DNA of 64,000 bases from Microcella alkaliphila (GTDB lineage Bacteria; Actinomycetota; Actinomycetes; Actinomycetales; Microbacteriaceae): NCBI RefSeq assembly GCF_002355395.1, contig NZ_AP017315.1, positions 2,232,001 through 2,296,000 on the forward strand. The letters are read 5' to 3'. The number at the start of each line of letters is the position of its first letter. The first letter of the stretch is position 1. A program made the position numbers and the translations under genes. The notes under the pieces are model-generated. The model ran no database searches. It was not told the DNA's origin and worked only from the letters and a program-made list of their open reading frames with translations. This document shows positions 16,456 through 26,491 of this stretch, one piece after another.

Positions 16456-17778
16456 ATGAAATGGGTGCGAGAACGCCGTGTCGCGCTCACCGCCCTGACT
16501 CTCTTCACCTTGCTTGCCGGCGACTTCTGGCGGTACCTGCTCAGCTGGTGGGGGTGGGGCATCGTCGTCGGGGTCCTGCTCATCGGGTGGATTGCGCTTG
16601 CCGTGAAGACGCGCGTTGATCCGCGACGGATTCCGATCGCGCTCGCCGCGTTCATCCTTATTGCCGCACTGTCGACGATCTGGTCGGCGTACCCGCTCAC
16701 GACCCTGCTCGCCGTGTCGACAACCGTCGCCACGGTGTTCGTCGGCGTCATCATGGCCGCCACCGTCTCTCTCGACCAACTGTTGCGAGCCCTCGGGGTC
16801 GCGGCCCGCTGGATCATCGGGCTCTCGCTCGTGTTCGAGTTCGTCGTGGCTACCATCATCCGCCGCCCCGTGTTGCCGCTATGGGTCGAGTATGAACCGC
16901 CGATTCCCGGGCCGTTCTACTGGTCGCGCGGCGACCTCTTCGACGTGTTCGCCGGCGGTCGCATTCAGGGCATCGTAGGCAACGCAAACCTGCTGGGCAC
17001 CGTCGCCGCACTCGCGCTCATCGTCTTCGCCATTCAACTGGTCGACCGACGGGTACCGATCGTCACCGGGTGGTTTTGGCTCGGCGCGTCGGTGGTCACG
17101 ATTCTCTTCACCGAATCAGCGACCATTACCGTCGTGCTGGCGGGGTGCGCCTTCACGCTCGGCGTCGTGGTGCTCGCTCGGCGCTACCCTCACCGACGGA
17201 AGACGGTCTACGTCGCGACCGTCGGAATCGGCGTACTCGGCACCGTCATCGCCATCGCGCTGCGCGAGCAACTGCTCGATCTACTCGGTCGCAGCGGAGA
17301 CTTGACCAACCGGCTGGGCATCTGGGAGCAGGTCATCGGGCTCTGGGCCGAGAGGCCGATACTCGGGTGGGGCTGGATGAGCTACTGGGCACCGTGGGTC
17401 GAGCCCTTCGATGACCTGGTCATCATCAACGGTGTCACGTATCTCCAGGCACACAGCGCCTGGCTCGACGTTGCCGTGCAGCTCGGCGTGATCGGGCTCG
17501 CCCTGTTCACCGTGGCAGTCGTGACGGCGGTGCTGCGATGCGCCTCCTGGTCCATCGACGCCGCGGAAGGCGAGCAGGCCCACACCCCGACCCTCCGTCT
17601 GCTCCCGGCGCTCGTGATGACGCTGCTCGTCGTGCAAAGTTTCGCCGAGTCGCGGTTGCTCGTCGAGGCGGGGCTCGTGCTCTTCACGTTCTTCGCCGTT
17701 GCGTCGATGCGGGCGGGCCTTCCCCCGATTTCTCCGTCGATTCCCCTTCCGGTGCGCGCGCCCAACCGGGCCTCGTGA
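16456..17778 (+). CDS. O-antigen ligase/polymerase-like (Wzy/WaaL) membrane protein 1
   Basis: A 440-aa polytopic protein with about ten hydrophobic segments. The large extracytoplasmic loop after a GRIQGIVGNANLLGTVAAL stretch and the later segment RLGIWEQVIGLWAERPILGWGW...HSAWLDVAVQLG are typical of the O-antigen ligase/polymerase family (PF04932). It probably polymerises or ligates lipid-linked oligosaccharides at the outer face of the membrane. The stop overlaps the start of a second, related gene by one base (TGATG), so the two are translationally coupled. Polymerase versus ligase cannot be decided. Confidence 0.82.
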   Translation: MKWVRERRVALTALTLFTLLAGDFWRYLLSWWGWGIVVGVLLIGWIALAVKTRVDPRRIPIALAAFILIAALSTIWSAYPLTTLLAVSTTVATVFVGVIMAATVSLDQLLRALGVAARWIIGLSLVFEFVVATIIRRPVLPLWVEYEPPIPGPFYWSRGDLFDVFAGGRIQGIVGNANLLGTVAALALIVFAIQLVDRRVPIVTGWFWLGASVVTILFTESATITVVLAGCAFTLGVVVLARRYPHRRKTVYVATVGIGVLGTVIAIALREQLLDLLGRSGDLTNRLGIWEQVIGLWAERPILGWGWMSYWAPWVEPFDDLVIINGVTYLQAHSAWLDVAVQLGVIGLALFTVAVVTAVLRCASWSIDAAEGEQAHTPTLRLLPALVMTLLVVQSFAESRLLVEAGLVLFTFFAVASMRAGLPPISPSIPLPVRAPNRAS

Positions 17779-19028
17779 TGGCTGTTCCACGCGCATCCGT
17801 AATTCGAGGCGTGCTGGGCTCGCCACGATTCAGCCAGGCGCTGACCGAGGCGATGCTGATCACGGCGGTGACAGCAGCGGTATTGCGAGCGCTGCTGGGC
17901 TGGTCGGGGTACCTGGCCATCGTGGTGGGCCTGGTGGCGCTCGGGCTCGCCTCTCTGACCGCCCAGCCGGAACGTATCGAGTGGCGCGGCACCTTGCCGA
18001 TTTCTCTCATTGGGCTGTTCAGCGTGATGGCGGTCAGCACGCTGTGGAGCGCGTATCCGGGTGCCACCGTGCAGGGCGTCGCTTACGCACTGTGTTTCGG
18101 CGTCATGGGGGTGTACATCGCCCTCGTTCGCGATGGGATTCAATTGGTCCGCAGCGTCGGAAACGTTCTGCGGGGCGTGCTGACCGTGGGCATCGCACTC
18201 GAGATCCTCTCCGGGATTCTATTGGATGCTCCGATCAGCTTCCTTGGAATCGCGGGCAACCTCGCCGTCGGTGGCCCGATACAAGGCATCGCGGGAACGC
18301 GGAACTCGCTCGCCTTCGTGGCGGCGCTGGCCATCATCACGTTCTGGATCGAATACCGCACTCGTTCGGTGTCGAGCGGTGTTGCGACGTATGGGCTCGC
18401 ACTTGCCTGCCTCAGTCTGCTGTTCGCTCGTTCTCCCGTGAGCTGGTTCGTGCTCGCGGCTGTGTTGACCGCCGGCCTCATCCTCGTAGTGGTACGCCGC
18501 CAGCCGGCCCGCGCCCGCAGACGCACCCAGGCAGCTCTGCTCATCACCGCGGTGGTAGGCATCGCGTTCGGGTGGGCCTTCCGCGGTCGACTCGTGGGAA
18601 TCGCCGACGCCGCCATCGACGTACAGTCGCGCACCAGTGTGTGGGCACAGATTCAAGACCTCGTCGAGCCTCGCGTGCTCGAAGGCTTTGGCTGGGTAGG
18701 TCCATGGCGTCCCGAACTATTTCCATTCGCCGCGGTGCGTGACGCGTTCGGTGAGCGCCCGCCATCGGCGCTCAACGCCTACGTCGACACCGTGTTGCAG
18801 CTGGGCGTCATCGGCGCTGTCGTGCTCGGCGGGGTGCTTGCGCTCGCCGTCGTGCGCGCCTGGCTCGTCGCGTCGCAGCGCAAGAGCACCGTGTACGTGT
18901 GGCCGGCTCTCGTGCTGGTGCTTCTCATCACGACGAGCATCACCGAGAGCTATCTTCTCTTCGAGCTGGGTCTAATGTTGCTCGTGTTGAGCGTTATGGC
19001 CGCCTCTCGTAACAGGTCCTGGCGACAG

Positions 19029-19052
<24 letters not shown>
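17778..19052 (+). CDS. O-antigen ligase/polymerase-like membrane protein 2
   Basis: A 424-aa polytopic membrane protein paralogous to its upstream partner. The shared features are an early SLIGLFSVMAVSTLWSAYPGAT segment (the partner has AALSTIWSAYPLTTL), a GGPIQGIAGTRNSLAFVAAL loop, and a C-terminal LNAYVDTVLQLGVIG. The ATG at 17778 overlaps the preceding stop by one base. Its 3' end overlaps the convergent galE copy 2 by 24 bp. Two adjacent Wzy-like genes suggest two polymers, or a polymerase plus a ligase (inference). Confidence 0.8.
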
Positions 19053-19985
<933 letters not shown>

Positions 19986-19994
19986 CCGAGAAGC

Positions 19995-22331
19995 CTAGGG
20001 GCAGGGGCGCAGACGCCCCACATCGCTGGAGAGCACGCCAGAGCCTCCCAGCAGGGTGACGCGGCCCACACTGAGCGAGCGCATGTGGGCGATCATGTCT
20101 CGAGGAACGCAGGTGGTGGGCGCGATGTACATGGGCGCGCCGCGCACGCCGGCCAGCACACTGCCGGCGAGAGCGTCGGGGAAGTTCAGCCCGTACGTCA
20201 CCAGCGCGTCGCTCGCGCTGCCGCGAACCGCCTGCTTGTTGATGGCCAGTGATGTCGCGAAGCGGTCGGCACCGGCCAGGCGCGTCACCGGGGCGACCGT
20301 TCGCAACGACGTCACCACGCCGCCGGAAACCACTCCCGTTCCGCCTGCCACGTAGATCTGGGAAATGCGCATGCGGGTGAGCAAGCTGCGCGTCGCTGAG
20401 TCGACGGTCGATGCCGTTCCCGGTACCAGCACGACGGGTGCCGCTCGGTTCGCGCCCGCAGCACCGGCAGAGAGCGCGTCAGCGAATCCGGCGCCGGTGG
20501 CGATGTAGACCTCCGACGCGCGCGGGAACGCGAATTCGGCGATCGCCCGCGACGTGGCGTAGCGGTCGGCGCCGCCGAGCCGGGTCACCGAGCGGGACGA
20601 CGCGAACGAGCGCAACTCGGTGGCAACCGCACCAGACACGACCCCCGTACCGCCGACGACGACAATGCGCTGAGGACGCAGGCGATTGAGCTCGGTTCGA
20701 ACGACCGACGGGATGCTCGTGGGCCCGACGAGCAGGACCGGTCCGCCCAATTGCACGGCGGCGGGCCCCGCGCTCAGTGCGTCAGGAAAGCTGAGCCCAT
20801 TCGCGATCACCACAACGGGGGCGCCGGAGGGGAAGGCCGCGCGCGAGATTTCGACGGCCGTCGCGAAGCGATCGGGCCCGGCGAGCCGAGCGGTACTGAC
20901 GTTCCACCAGCTGCCCGTGCGTGCCGCCGACAGTGAGCGTTCGCCCCAGCGCGCCCGAACACTGTATGCGGTCACACCGTTGGGGAGGTTCGGTACGGAG
21001 ACCTGCCATGACCCATTCGACGCTACCGCTGCCGTACGCGTGACCGAGCCGTTGAACGTGACTTCGATGCGGTGCCTCGGACCACCGTGCTGCAGCGTTC
21101 CTCGCATGGTCGATCCGGTGAAGCTTCCGGTCGTCGACGGAGTGGTCACGAGGGGCGTCGATATACCGATCGATGGTTCCCATGCTCCCTGGTACAGGGT
21201 CTCGGCGCTAGCGCCGCTGGAGGCGTACAGCGGAGCGAACACGCCGAGGCTTCCTGCCGTGCAGCCCCCCGACGAGTTACTGGCCGACGTCACACCGATC
21301 GCCGTCGTGCCGGTGAGCGCGGCGCCTCCGCTGTCTCCGCCGAGCACGCAGATGGACGCGACGATGCCGTTCACCTGATACGCGGTGGGATCGTCAGCCC
21401 CGCCGACCCGCAGGTTCTGGTTGACGGCGGTGATCGTGCCGCAGGTCCAGCCCGTCGTCCCGCCCGACTTACAGATCGGAGCACCGACGACGGCACGGGT
21501 CGCGTCGCGCACGATGACCGGGGCCGACGACAGCGGTCCACCCTGACCTCCACCCCAGGTGACGACCTCGGGTCGTGAGGTCCAGCCGGAGCGCGTGACC
21601 CCGACGAGACCGTGATCCCACCCTCCAGACGTACCGTTTCCGCCCGTCACGTGCGAGTCGGGAATCGGCTCGCCGATGTTCACGAATGGCGTGCGGAAGT
21701 TGCCGGGCGAGACCGCGGTCATGATCGAGCGGGTGCCCGAGAGGTCACCGTCGCAGTGGCCGGCGGTCAGAAACTGCGGTGCCCCCGTTGCGGTTGCAAC
21801 GCCGGGGAAGCCGACTGAGCAGCGAAAGCCCTCTCCCCCGTCGCCCGGAAAGAAGTACGGCAATCCTCCGCGGAGGTCGTTGGCGGGCAGAAACAGTTCG
21901 TCGGAGTAGTCCGGCGACGGCGGTTCGCCGACTTCGGCAACGAGCCCCTCGGCTTCCACGATCGGAACCTGATTCGGGTCGGAGAGGTAGACGACAACAG
22001 CCTTGGTCGTCAGCTCAGCCCCGAGGACGTCGATGCCGGCAGGGAGGGAGTCGATCCGGTCGACGGCCTCGCGGGCCCGTTCCGATTGTTCGACGTACTC
22101 GCGGGCGGACATTCCGAGGTCCCGTTCGAGAGCGGCCTCCAGTTCGGCCGGCACATCCTCGGCCTCGCCGCTGACAGTGACGGCATCCACCGTCTCCCAC
22201 GGTGTGGTGGCGGTCGCCTGCGCCGGCGACGCCGCCACAACCGCCTCGACGAGAATGAGCGCCCCAACCGATGCTGCGGCAACCGCCAGACGACCGTGCC
22301 GTGTAGCCCAGCGGACACCGCCCGTCGTCAT
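19995..22331 (-). CDS. Secreted trypsin-like serine protease with three CWB2 repeats
   Basis: A 778-aa protein with an N-terminal signal peptide (LAVAAASVGALILVEAVVAA, cleavage near AQATA). A propeptide-like region (about 40-145) is followed by an S1/streptogrisin-like protease domain: FLTAGHC (His), WDHGLV (Asp) and VLGGDSGGAAL (Ser), with paired cysteines. After a linker there are three cell-wall-binding repeat 2 modules beginning at ARLAGPDRFATAVEIS, VTRLGGADRYATSRAIA and VTRLAGADRFATSLAIN, each with SFPDALS/NFPDALA and RIVVVGGTGVVS-like cores. It is probably exported and held non-covalently on a wall polymer. TAGGGT lies 6 nt before the ATG. Confidence 0.88.
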   Translation of the reverse strand: MTTGGVRWATRHGRLAVAAASVGALILVEAVVAASPAQATATTPWETVDAVTVSGEAEDVPAELEAALERDLGMSAREYVEQSERAREAVDRIDSLPAGIDVLGAELTTKAVVVYLSDPNQVPIVEAEGLVAEVGEPPSPDYSDELFLPANDLRGGLPYFFPGDGGEGFRCSVGFPGVATATGAPQFLTAGHCDGDLSGTRSIMTAVSPGNFRTPFVNIGEPIPDSHVTGGNGTSGGWDHGLVGVTRSGWTSRPEVVTWGGGQGGPLSSAPVIVRDATRAVVGAPICKSGGTTGWTCGTITAVNQNLRVGGADDPTAYQVNGIVASICVLGGDSGGAALTGTTAIGVTSASNSSGGCTAGSLGVFAPLYASSGASAETLYQGAWEPSIGISTPLVTTPSTTGSFTGSTMRGTLQHGGPRHRIEVTFNGSVTRTAAVASNGSWQVSVPNLPNGVTAYSVRARWGERSLSAARTGSWWNVSTARLAGPDRFATAVEISRAAFPSGAPVVVIANGLSFPDALSAGPAAVQLGGPVLLVGPTSIPSVVRTELNRLRPQRIVVVGGTGVVSGAVATELRSFASSRSVTRLGGADRYATSRAIAEFAFPRASEVYIATGAGFADALSAGAAGANRAAPVVLVPGTASTVDSATRSLLTRMRISQIYVAGGTGVVSGGVVTSLRTVAPVTRLAGADRFATSLAINKQAVRGSASDALVTYGLNFPDALAGSVLAGVRGAPMYIAPTTCVPRDMIAHMRSLSVGRVTLLGGSGVLSSDVGRLRPCP

Positions 22332-22337
22332 GGCGTC

Positions 22338-22343
22338 ACCCTA
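22338..22343 (-). promoter_or_regulatory. Leaderless-type -10 for the CWB2 protease
   Basis: TAGGGT, 6 nt, then ATG at 22331. The TAG is also the stop codon of the upstream CWB2 gene, so a coincidental match is possible. Confidence 0.35.
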
Positions 22344-24062
22344 CAGACAGGGTTGGAACGAGCGCGACGTGCCGGCGACGATCGCCGTACCGCCAACCAG
22401 CGTGATGTGGCGAACGCCGGCGTTGCCCAGGTGCGTTCCCGACGCCGCGGGCATACAGGTGCCCGGGGTGAGGTGCAGCGGGGACTGCGTCGCTCCCGCG
22501 GCGGCAGCGGCACTGAGAGCGTCGGGGAAGTTGGTCCCGCTCGCAAGGTATGCGCGCTCCGCTGCGGGGAAGGCGTAGGTGTTGATGGCCGCCGCCGTGG
22601 CGTATCGGTCCAGCCCGCCCTGACGAACCACCGAGTTCACGCTGGAGATCGACCGTATGGAGTCAACGAATGACCCGCCGGGCAGAACTCCCGTGCCCCC
22701 AGCGAGTACGACGGTGCGCACACCGAGCGACCCCAGAAGCTGCCGCGTCTCTTGCGGCATCGATGTCGACCCAGGGGGGACGAGAACGACCGGCCCTCCG
22801 AGCGCTCCGGCCGCAGCGCTCGCGGCGAGCGCATCGGGGAAGTTCGCACCGCTGGCGACAAACGCAATGGAGGCGCCGCTGGGGAAACCTGCGCGCGCGA
22901 CCTCGTTCGCGGTCGTATAGCGGTCTGCGCCCGAATCGCGACGGATGCTGGGCGCGAGGGGACGGAGTTGGTCGACCACCGCGCCCGGGATGACTCCCGT
23001 GCCGCCCACGACGACGATGCGACTGGGTGCGAGTCGTTGAATCTCAGCGCGCACCACAGGGGGCAGGCCCGTCGACGGGGTGAGAAGCAGAGGCGCGCCG
23101 GCGTTGGCGGCGGCTGGGGCGGCGGCGAGCCCGTCGGGGAACGAGGACCCGACGGCAACGTAGACGACGGCGGCGCCGTCGGGATACGTCGCTTTGGAAA
23201 TCTCGACGCTCGTGGAGTAGCGGTCATCACCGGCGAGACGAGAGGCGCCGACGTTGGTGGGGTTGAAGCCGGTCGGGCTGCCGAACCACTGCGAATAGAT
23301 GCGCCAGAAGTTGCGGTTGCCGTACGCGGAACAGGAATCACCGAGCCCGAAGAGGTTGTTCATCGCTGCCGCGTTCGGCGTGTACGGGGTGTAGTTGTAC
23401 AGCCCCGCTGTGGCGGCATTGCGGATGGTCACGGTGACGCTTCCGCACGCCGTGTTGGGGTGATATCGCACGGCTTGCGTGCGAACACGGTGACTGAAGT
23501 TGTGTGGCTCGAGGCGATAGCGCTGGAATTGCGCCGCCGCGTTGTAGACCTGGTTGAAGAATCCCGCGAAATCGGGGTGACACCATCCTGGACGGCTGGG
23601 GTCATCGGGGCAGTAGTAGCCCATTGCCCGTTCGAGTGTCGAGTTGGAAGGGGACCGACTCGTGACGAGGCTCTGCTCTTTCTGCAGGGTGACGAGGATG
23701 ACCTTCGCACTGATGTTGCACGACTGCTGAACTTTGAAGATGATCCGTGCCGCGGTTTCATTGCTCGCACCGGCGTAGCCGTTGCACCGCGGCGTCACGG
23801 GACGGTCTCCGGTGGACTGGCGATAGATGTTCAGGCAGTTCGCGTTGTTGCAGGTTCCGATCTGGCGATTCAGGAACTGCTGAATCTCGCTCTCGCTCAT
23901 CGCGGCGCCGTCGTAGAACAGGTGGTCCGCAATGATGTAGCCCGGATCGAAATCGGCCGCGTTCACCGCCTGCGCGGGCTCGGGCGCATCGGTAGCGACG
24001 ATCAGTGCGCCGACCAGAAGTGCGCTGGCGACGACGGCCACGATGCGACGCAGCGACTTCAT
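22341..24062 (-). CDS. Secreted protein with unidentified N-terminal domain and three CWB2 repeats
   Basis: A 573-aa protein. The signal peptide is IVAVVASALLVGALIVA, with cleavage near AQAVNA. A cysteine-containing domain of about 230 residues follows (FDPGYIIADHLFYDG, NRQIGTCNNANCLNIY, SAKVILVTLQKEQSLV, MGYYCPDDP, FFNQVYNAAAQFQRYR). It recalls lysozyme-like helical domains, with a Glu in LQKEQSLV as a possible catalytic residue, but I cannot assign it. The C-terminal half holds three CWB2 modules (SRLAGDDRYSTSVEIS, DSGADRYTTANEVA, RQGGLDRYATAAAIN). The ATG is preceded by a GGGGGG tract. It is 9 bp upstream of the CWB2 protease gene, probably in one transcript. Confidence 0.85.
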   Translation of the reverse strand: MKSLRRIVAVVASALLVGALIVATDAPEPAQAVNAADFDPGYIIADHLFYDGAAMSESEIQQFLNRQIGTCNNANCLNIYRQSTGDRPVTPRCNGYAGASNETAARIIFKVQQSCNISAKVILVTLQKEQSLVTSRSPSNSTLERAMGYYCPDDPSRPGWCHPDFAGFFNQVYNAAAQFQRYRLEPHNFSHRVRTQAVRYHPNTACGSVTVTIRNAATAGLYNYTPYTPNAAAMNNLFGLGDSCSAYGNRNFWRIYSQWFGSPTGFNPTNVGASRLAGDDRYSTSVEISKATYPDGAAVVYVAVGSSFPDGLAAAPAAANAGAPLLLTPSTGLPPVVRAEIQRLAPSRIVVVGGTGVIPGAVVDQLRPLAPSIRRDSGADRYTTANEVARAGFPSGASIAFVASGANFPDALAASAAAGALGGPVVLVPPGSTSMPQETRQLLGSLGVRTVVLAGGTGVLPGGSFVDSIRSISSVNSVVRQGGLDRYATAAAINTYAFPAAERAYLASGTNFPDALSAAAAAGATQSPLHLTPGTCMPAASGTHLGNAGVRHITLVGGTAIVAGTSRSFQPCL

Positions 24063-24176
24063 GATGGTTCCCCCCAGATCGTCGCGCCCCCCGGCGCGCG
24101 ACGTTGTCAGGGTAACCCGAAAGTGAACGGCGTGGGGCGCAAGTGGGCGGTGTGGCGTTCGTTGTTCGAACGGCCC

Positions 24177-25373
24177 CTACGGCGCGCTCGCGAGAAAATC
24201 GCCGTGGATGACGCCCGCCGAGAGAGTGCCGTCGTGAACGTGCCGCACGAAAGCAGGACCAGCGGACGCGCGCTCTCGAGCCGCGTCGCGGTCGGAGATC
24301 AGGCTGTCGAGGCGATTGCCGAGCTGCTCGGGGGAGCACGACACGATCGGCGGACGCTCTCCCGTCACACCCTCGACGTGGGCAACGACGTCGTCGTGCA
24401 GATGAGCGATGACGACTCGTCCGGCGGCCATCGCCTCAACCGCCGCAACGGAGTAAATGCCGAGTCGCACCTGATCGATCACGATGTCGGCCGACCGAAC
24501 CAGGTCCGGCATCTGGGCGGCAGGCACACCGGAAACGGGACGATAGTCGATGAGGCCGTCCGCGTGCATCCGGTGAAGGACGGGCTCGATGAGGGCGGTG
24601 CCCTTGATGCGGGGGTTCGTGGGCGCGTGCAGCACCACCGGGCGCCGTCGGGCAAGTGGTGGCTCGGACGCCACCCACCGTTCCGGCTCGACCATGACGG
24701 GCAGCCAGCGCGCGTCAGGGTGATCGCGGAGGAGGTCGGGTGTGGTCACGAACACAGGGCCGCCGGTCTCGGCGAGGAGGCGAGCGTAGCGATCGGCGCC
24801 CTGCTGCAGCGCATCCCGCGTCTCCCAATCGTCGTCGTGAAACGGAGAGTGGCGACTGAATTCGCGATGGATGCGCGGACTCCGAAGATCACTGCCGTGC
24901 GCAAGGTGCGCCACGGCGACTCCGCGCTGCCGGAGGGCGTGAATCTCGCGAGCCGGGTCGAGATCGAACAGCGTGCCGAAGATCGGTCTGCCCGATTCGA
25001 CGATGACGTGGCTGTAGTGTTCCGCGATCGCGGCGAACTGTCGACGGCGCCAGTGGCTCGACAGGCGCACGATGTCGCCGCTGACCGAGATGTCGGCGGG
25101 GAACCCGAAGGTGTCGCCTGCGGGCCGCTGGTGCACGTTGATGGCGGCGACCCGGTCGAGCCGGTCGAGGGCCCGTGCGAGCAGGTACCCCTGTGCGGCG
25201 TAGTTGGTCGCGCCGATCGTGACGCGCGTCGGCGCGTCGAGACGCGGCGGCGGGGGTGGCACCTCGCTCAGGTCATACCGATAGCGACGAGGCCGCAGGC
25301 GCACGGCGACGGGTTCCGGGAGGCGGTCGACCGCGGCTCGAAGACGTTCGCGAAAGCGTCCCACCACGGTCAC
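24177..25373 (-). CDS. Glycosyltransferase (GT-B fold, GT4-like), module gene A1
   Basis: A 398-aa cytoplasmic glycosyltransferase. The C-terminal half has RRPVVLHAPTNPRIKGT, a segment common in GT-B enzymes, and IDQVRLGIYSVAAVEAMAAGRVVIAH, which corresponds to the donor-binding region. The N-terminal half contains NYAAQGYLLARALDRL and HLAHGSDLRSPR. It is a paralogue of the 28754-29959 product (shared ARPIF/GRPIF, HGSD, DSPF/HSPF, KGTA/KGSA and EAMAAGRVV). The GTG overlaps the upstream stop by 4 nt (GTGA). It is the last gene of the long minus-strand operon. Donor and acceptor are unknown. Confidence 0.8.
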   Translation of the reverse strand: MTVVGRFRERLRAAVDRLPEPVAVRLRPRRYRYDLSEVPPPPPRLDAPTRVTIGATNYAAQGYLLARALDRLDRVAAINVHQRPAGDTFGFPADISVSGDIVRLSSHWRRRQFAAIAEHYSHVIVESGRPIFGTLFDLDPAREIHALRQRGVAVAHLAHGSDLRSPRIHREFSRHSPFHDDDWETRDALQQGADRYARLLAETGGPVFVTTPDLLRDHPDARWLPVMVEPERWVASEPPLARRRPVVLHAPTNPRIKGTALIEPVLHRMHADGLIDYRPVSGVPAAQMPDLVRSADIVIDQVRLGIYSVAAVEAMAAGRVVIAHLHDDVVAHVEGVTGERPPIVSCSPEQLGNRLDSLISDRDAARERASAGPAFVRHVHDGTLSAGVIHGDFLASAP

Positions 25374-26491
25374 CCCCGTCCGAGGCGACGACGAGCCCGT
25401 TGGTCACGCCGGGTTGTGTGCCACGACGCGACCATCATCGGCATCGGCGCCTCCGGGTCGAAGGTGTAGCGCAGCTGCCGCGGAAGCAGGGTGCTGGGCA
25501 GCCCGTATCGACGCCGTGTTTTCGCCAGGGAGACGAGGGCGTCCGCGCCGACACCGCTGCCGGGGTGCAGCGAGTCGAGTAGTCGACGGTCGGCCCGCGA
25601 GAGACGCGCGAGTGCACCGGGCCCCGCGATGTCGAGCTGCGAAACGATCCCGGTCAGCTCTTCTCGTTCGTCATCGTTCCAGTGCTCCGGCATCGGACGG
25701 TTCACGAATTGACCGAGCACGTTCACCCGAAGCGTCTTGACGACGATGGCACGCCGGACGCTCTCCGGCTGGGCACGAAACCAGCGATCGCTGAGCAGGT
25801 CATCCACGAACCGCAGCGCGTGGGCGACCCCTCGCGGCGCGAGAGTCACGCGATCGTCGGCATCGTCGTGAACGATGTATCCGAGCCCGCGGTGACGGGT
25901 GATCACGCGGTCGGAGAAATACAGCCGCGAGGTGAAGATGACATCGCCTCCGGGCGACTGTCCTGGCGCCAATCGGATGCCGTCGATGGCGTTCCGCCTC
26001 ATGAGTCCGAGTGGAGCGCTCCGGTACGCGAGGCGGTCGGCGATTCCGTCGAGTCGGTCGTCGCGCCCTCGCCGCGCCGGCGGCGTGGCAACCACCTGGT
26101 CGACACGGCTGCGCCGCACGATCGTGGGCAAGACGACGTCTGCCCCCGTCTCGTGAGCGCGCTCAAGCCACGCGTCGACCGACCCGCGCTCGAGTTCGTC
26201 GTCACTGCCCATGATCGCCAGCCACTGAGCTGATGACGCATCGAGTCCTGCGTTGAAAGGTCCCGAGGGGCTCGCGATGCCATCGTGGAGTTCGATGAGT
26301 CTGACGCGGGGGTCGTGCGCGACATCGCCGATTGCCGCGGCAATGGATGCGGATTCCACGTTGTGGCAGACCACGGTCACCCGCGCTCGTGCGGACGCGA
26401 CCAAGGCCGAGCGAACCGCTCTCCCCACCGGGCGGCGGGCATTGTGCACGGCGATGATCACATCGACAAGAACCCCGTCTTCGCCGGTCAC
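25370..26491 (-). CDS. Glycosyltransferase family 2 protein, module gene B1
   Basis: A 373-aa GT-A enzyme. It opens with VDVIIAVHNARRPVGRAV and carries the acidic metal motif IMGSDDELERGSVDAWL. It is paralogous to the 29956-31035 product: both have HDGIASPxGPxNAG before the DxD and the same late SRADRRLLDSL/SRAESGVIEAL region. Start GTG with a 4-nt overlap to the upstream gene, and a 4-nt overlap at its own stop. The sugar is unknown. Confidence 0.82.
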   Translation of the reverse strand: MTGEDGVLVDVIIAVHNARRPVGRAVRSALVASARARVTVVCHNVESASIAAAIGDVAHDPRVRLIELHDGIASPSGPFNAGLDASSAQWLAIMGSDDELERGSVDAWLERAHETGADVVLPTIVRRSRVDQVVATPPARRGRDDRLDGIADRLAYRSAPLGLMRRNAIDGIRLAPGQSPGGDVIFTSRLYFSDRVITRHRGLGYIVHDDADDRVTLAPRGVAHALRFVDDLLSDRWFRAQPESVRRAIVVKTLRVNVLGQFVNRPMPEHWNDDEREELTGIVSQLDIAGPGALARLSRADRRLLDSLHPGSGVGADALVSLAKTRRRYGLPSTLLPRQLRYTFDPEAPMPMMVASWHTTRRDQRARRRLGRG

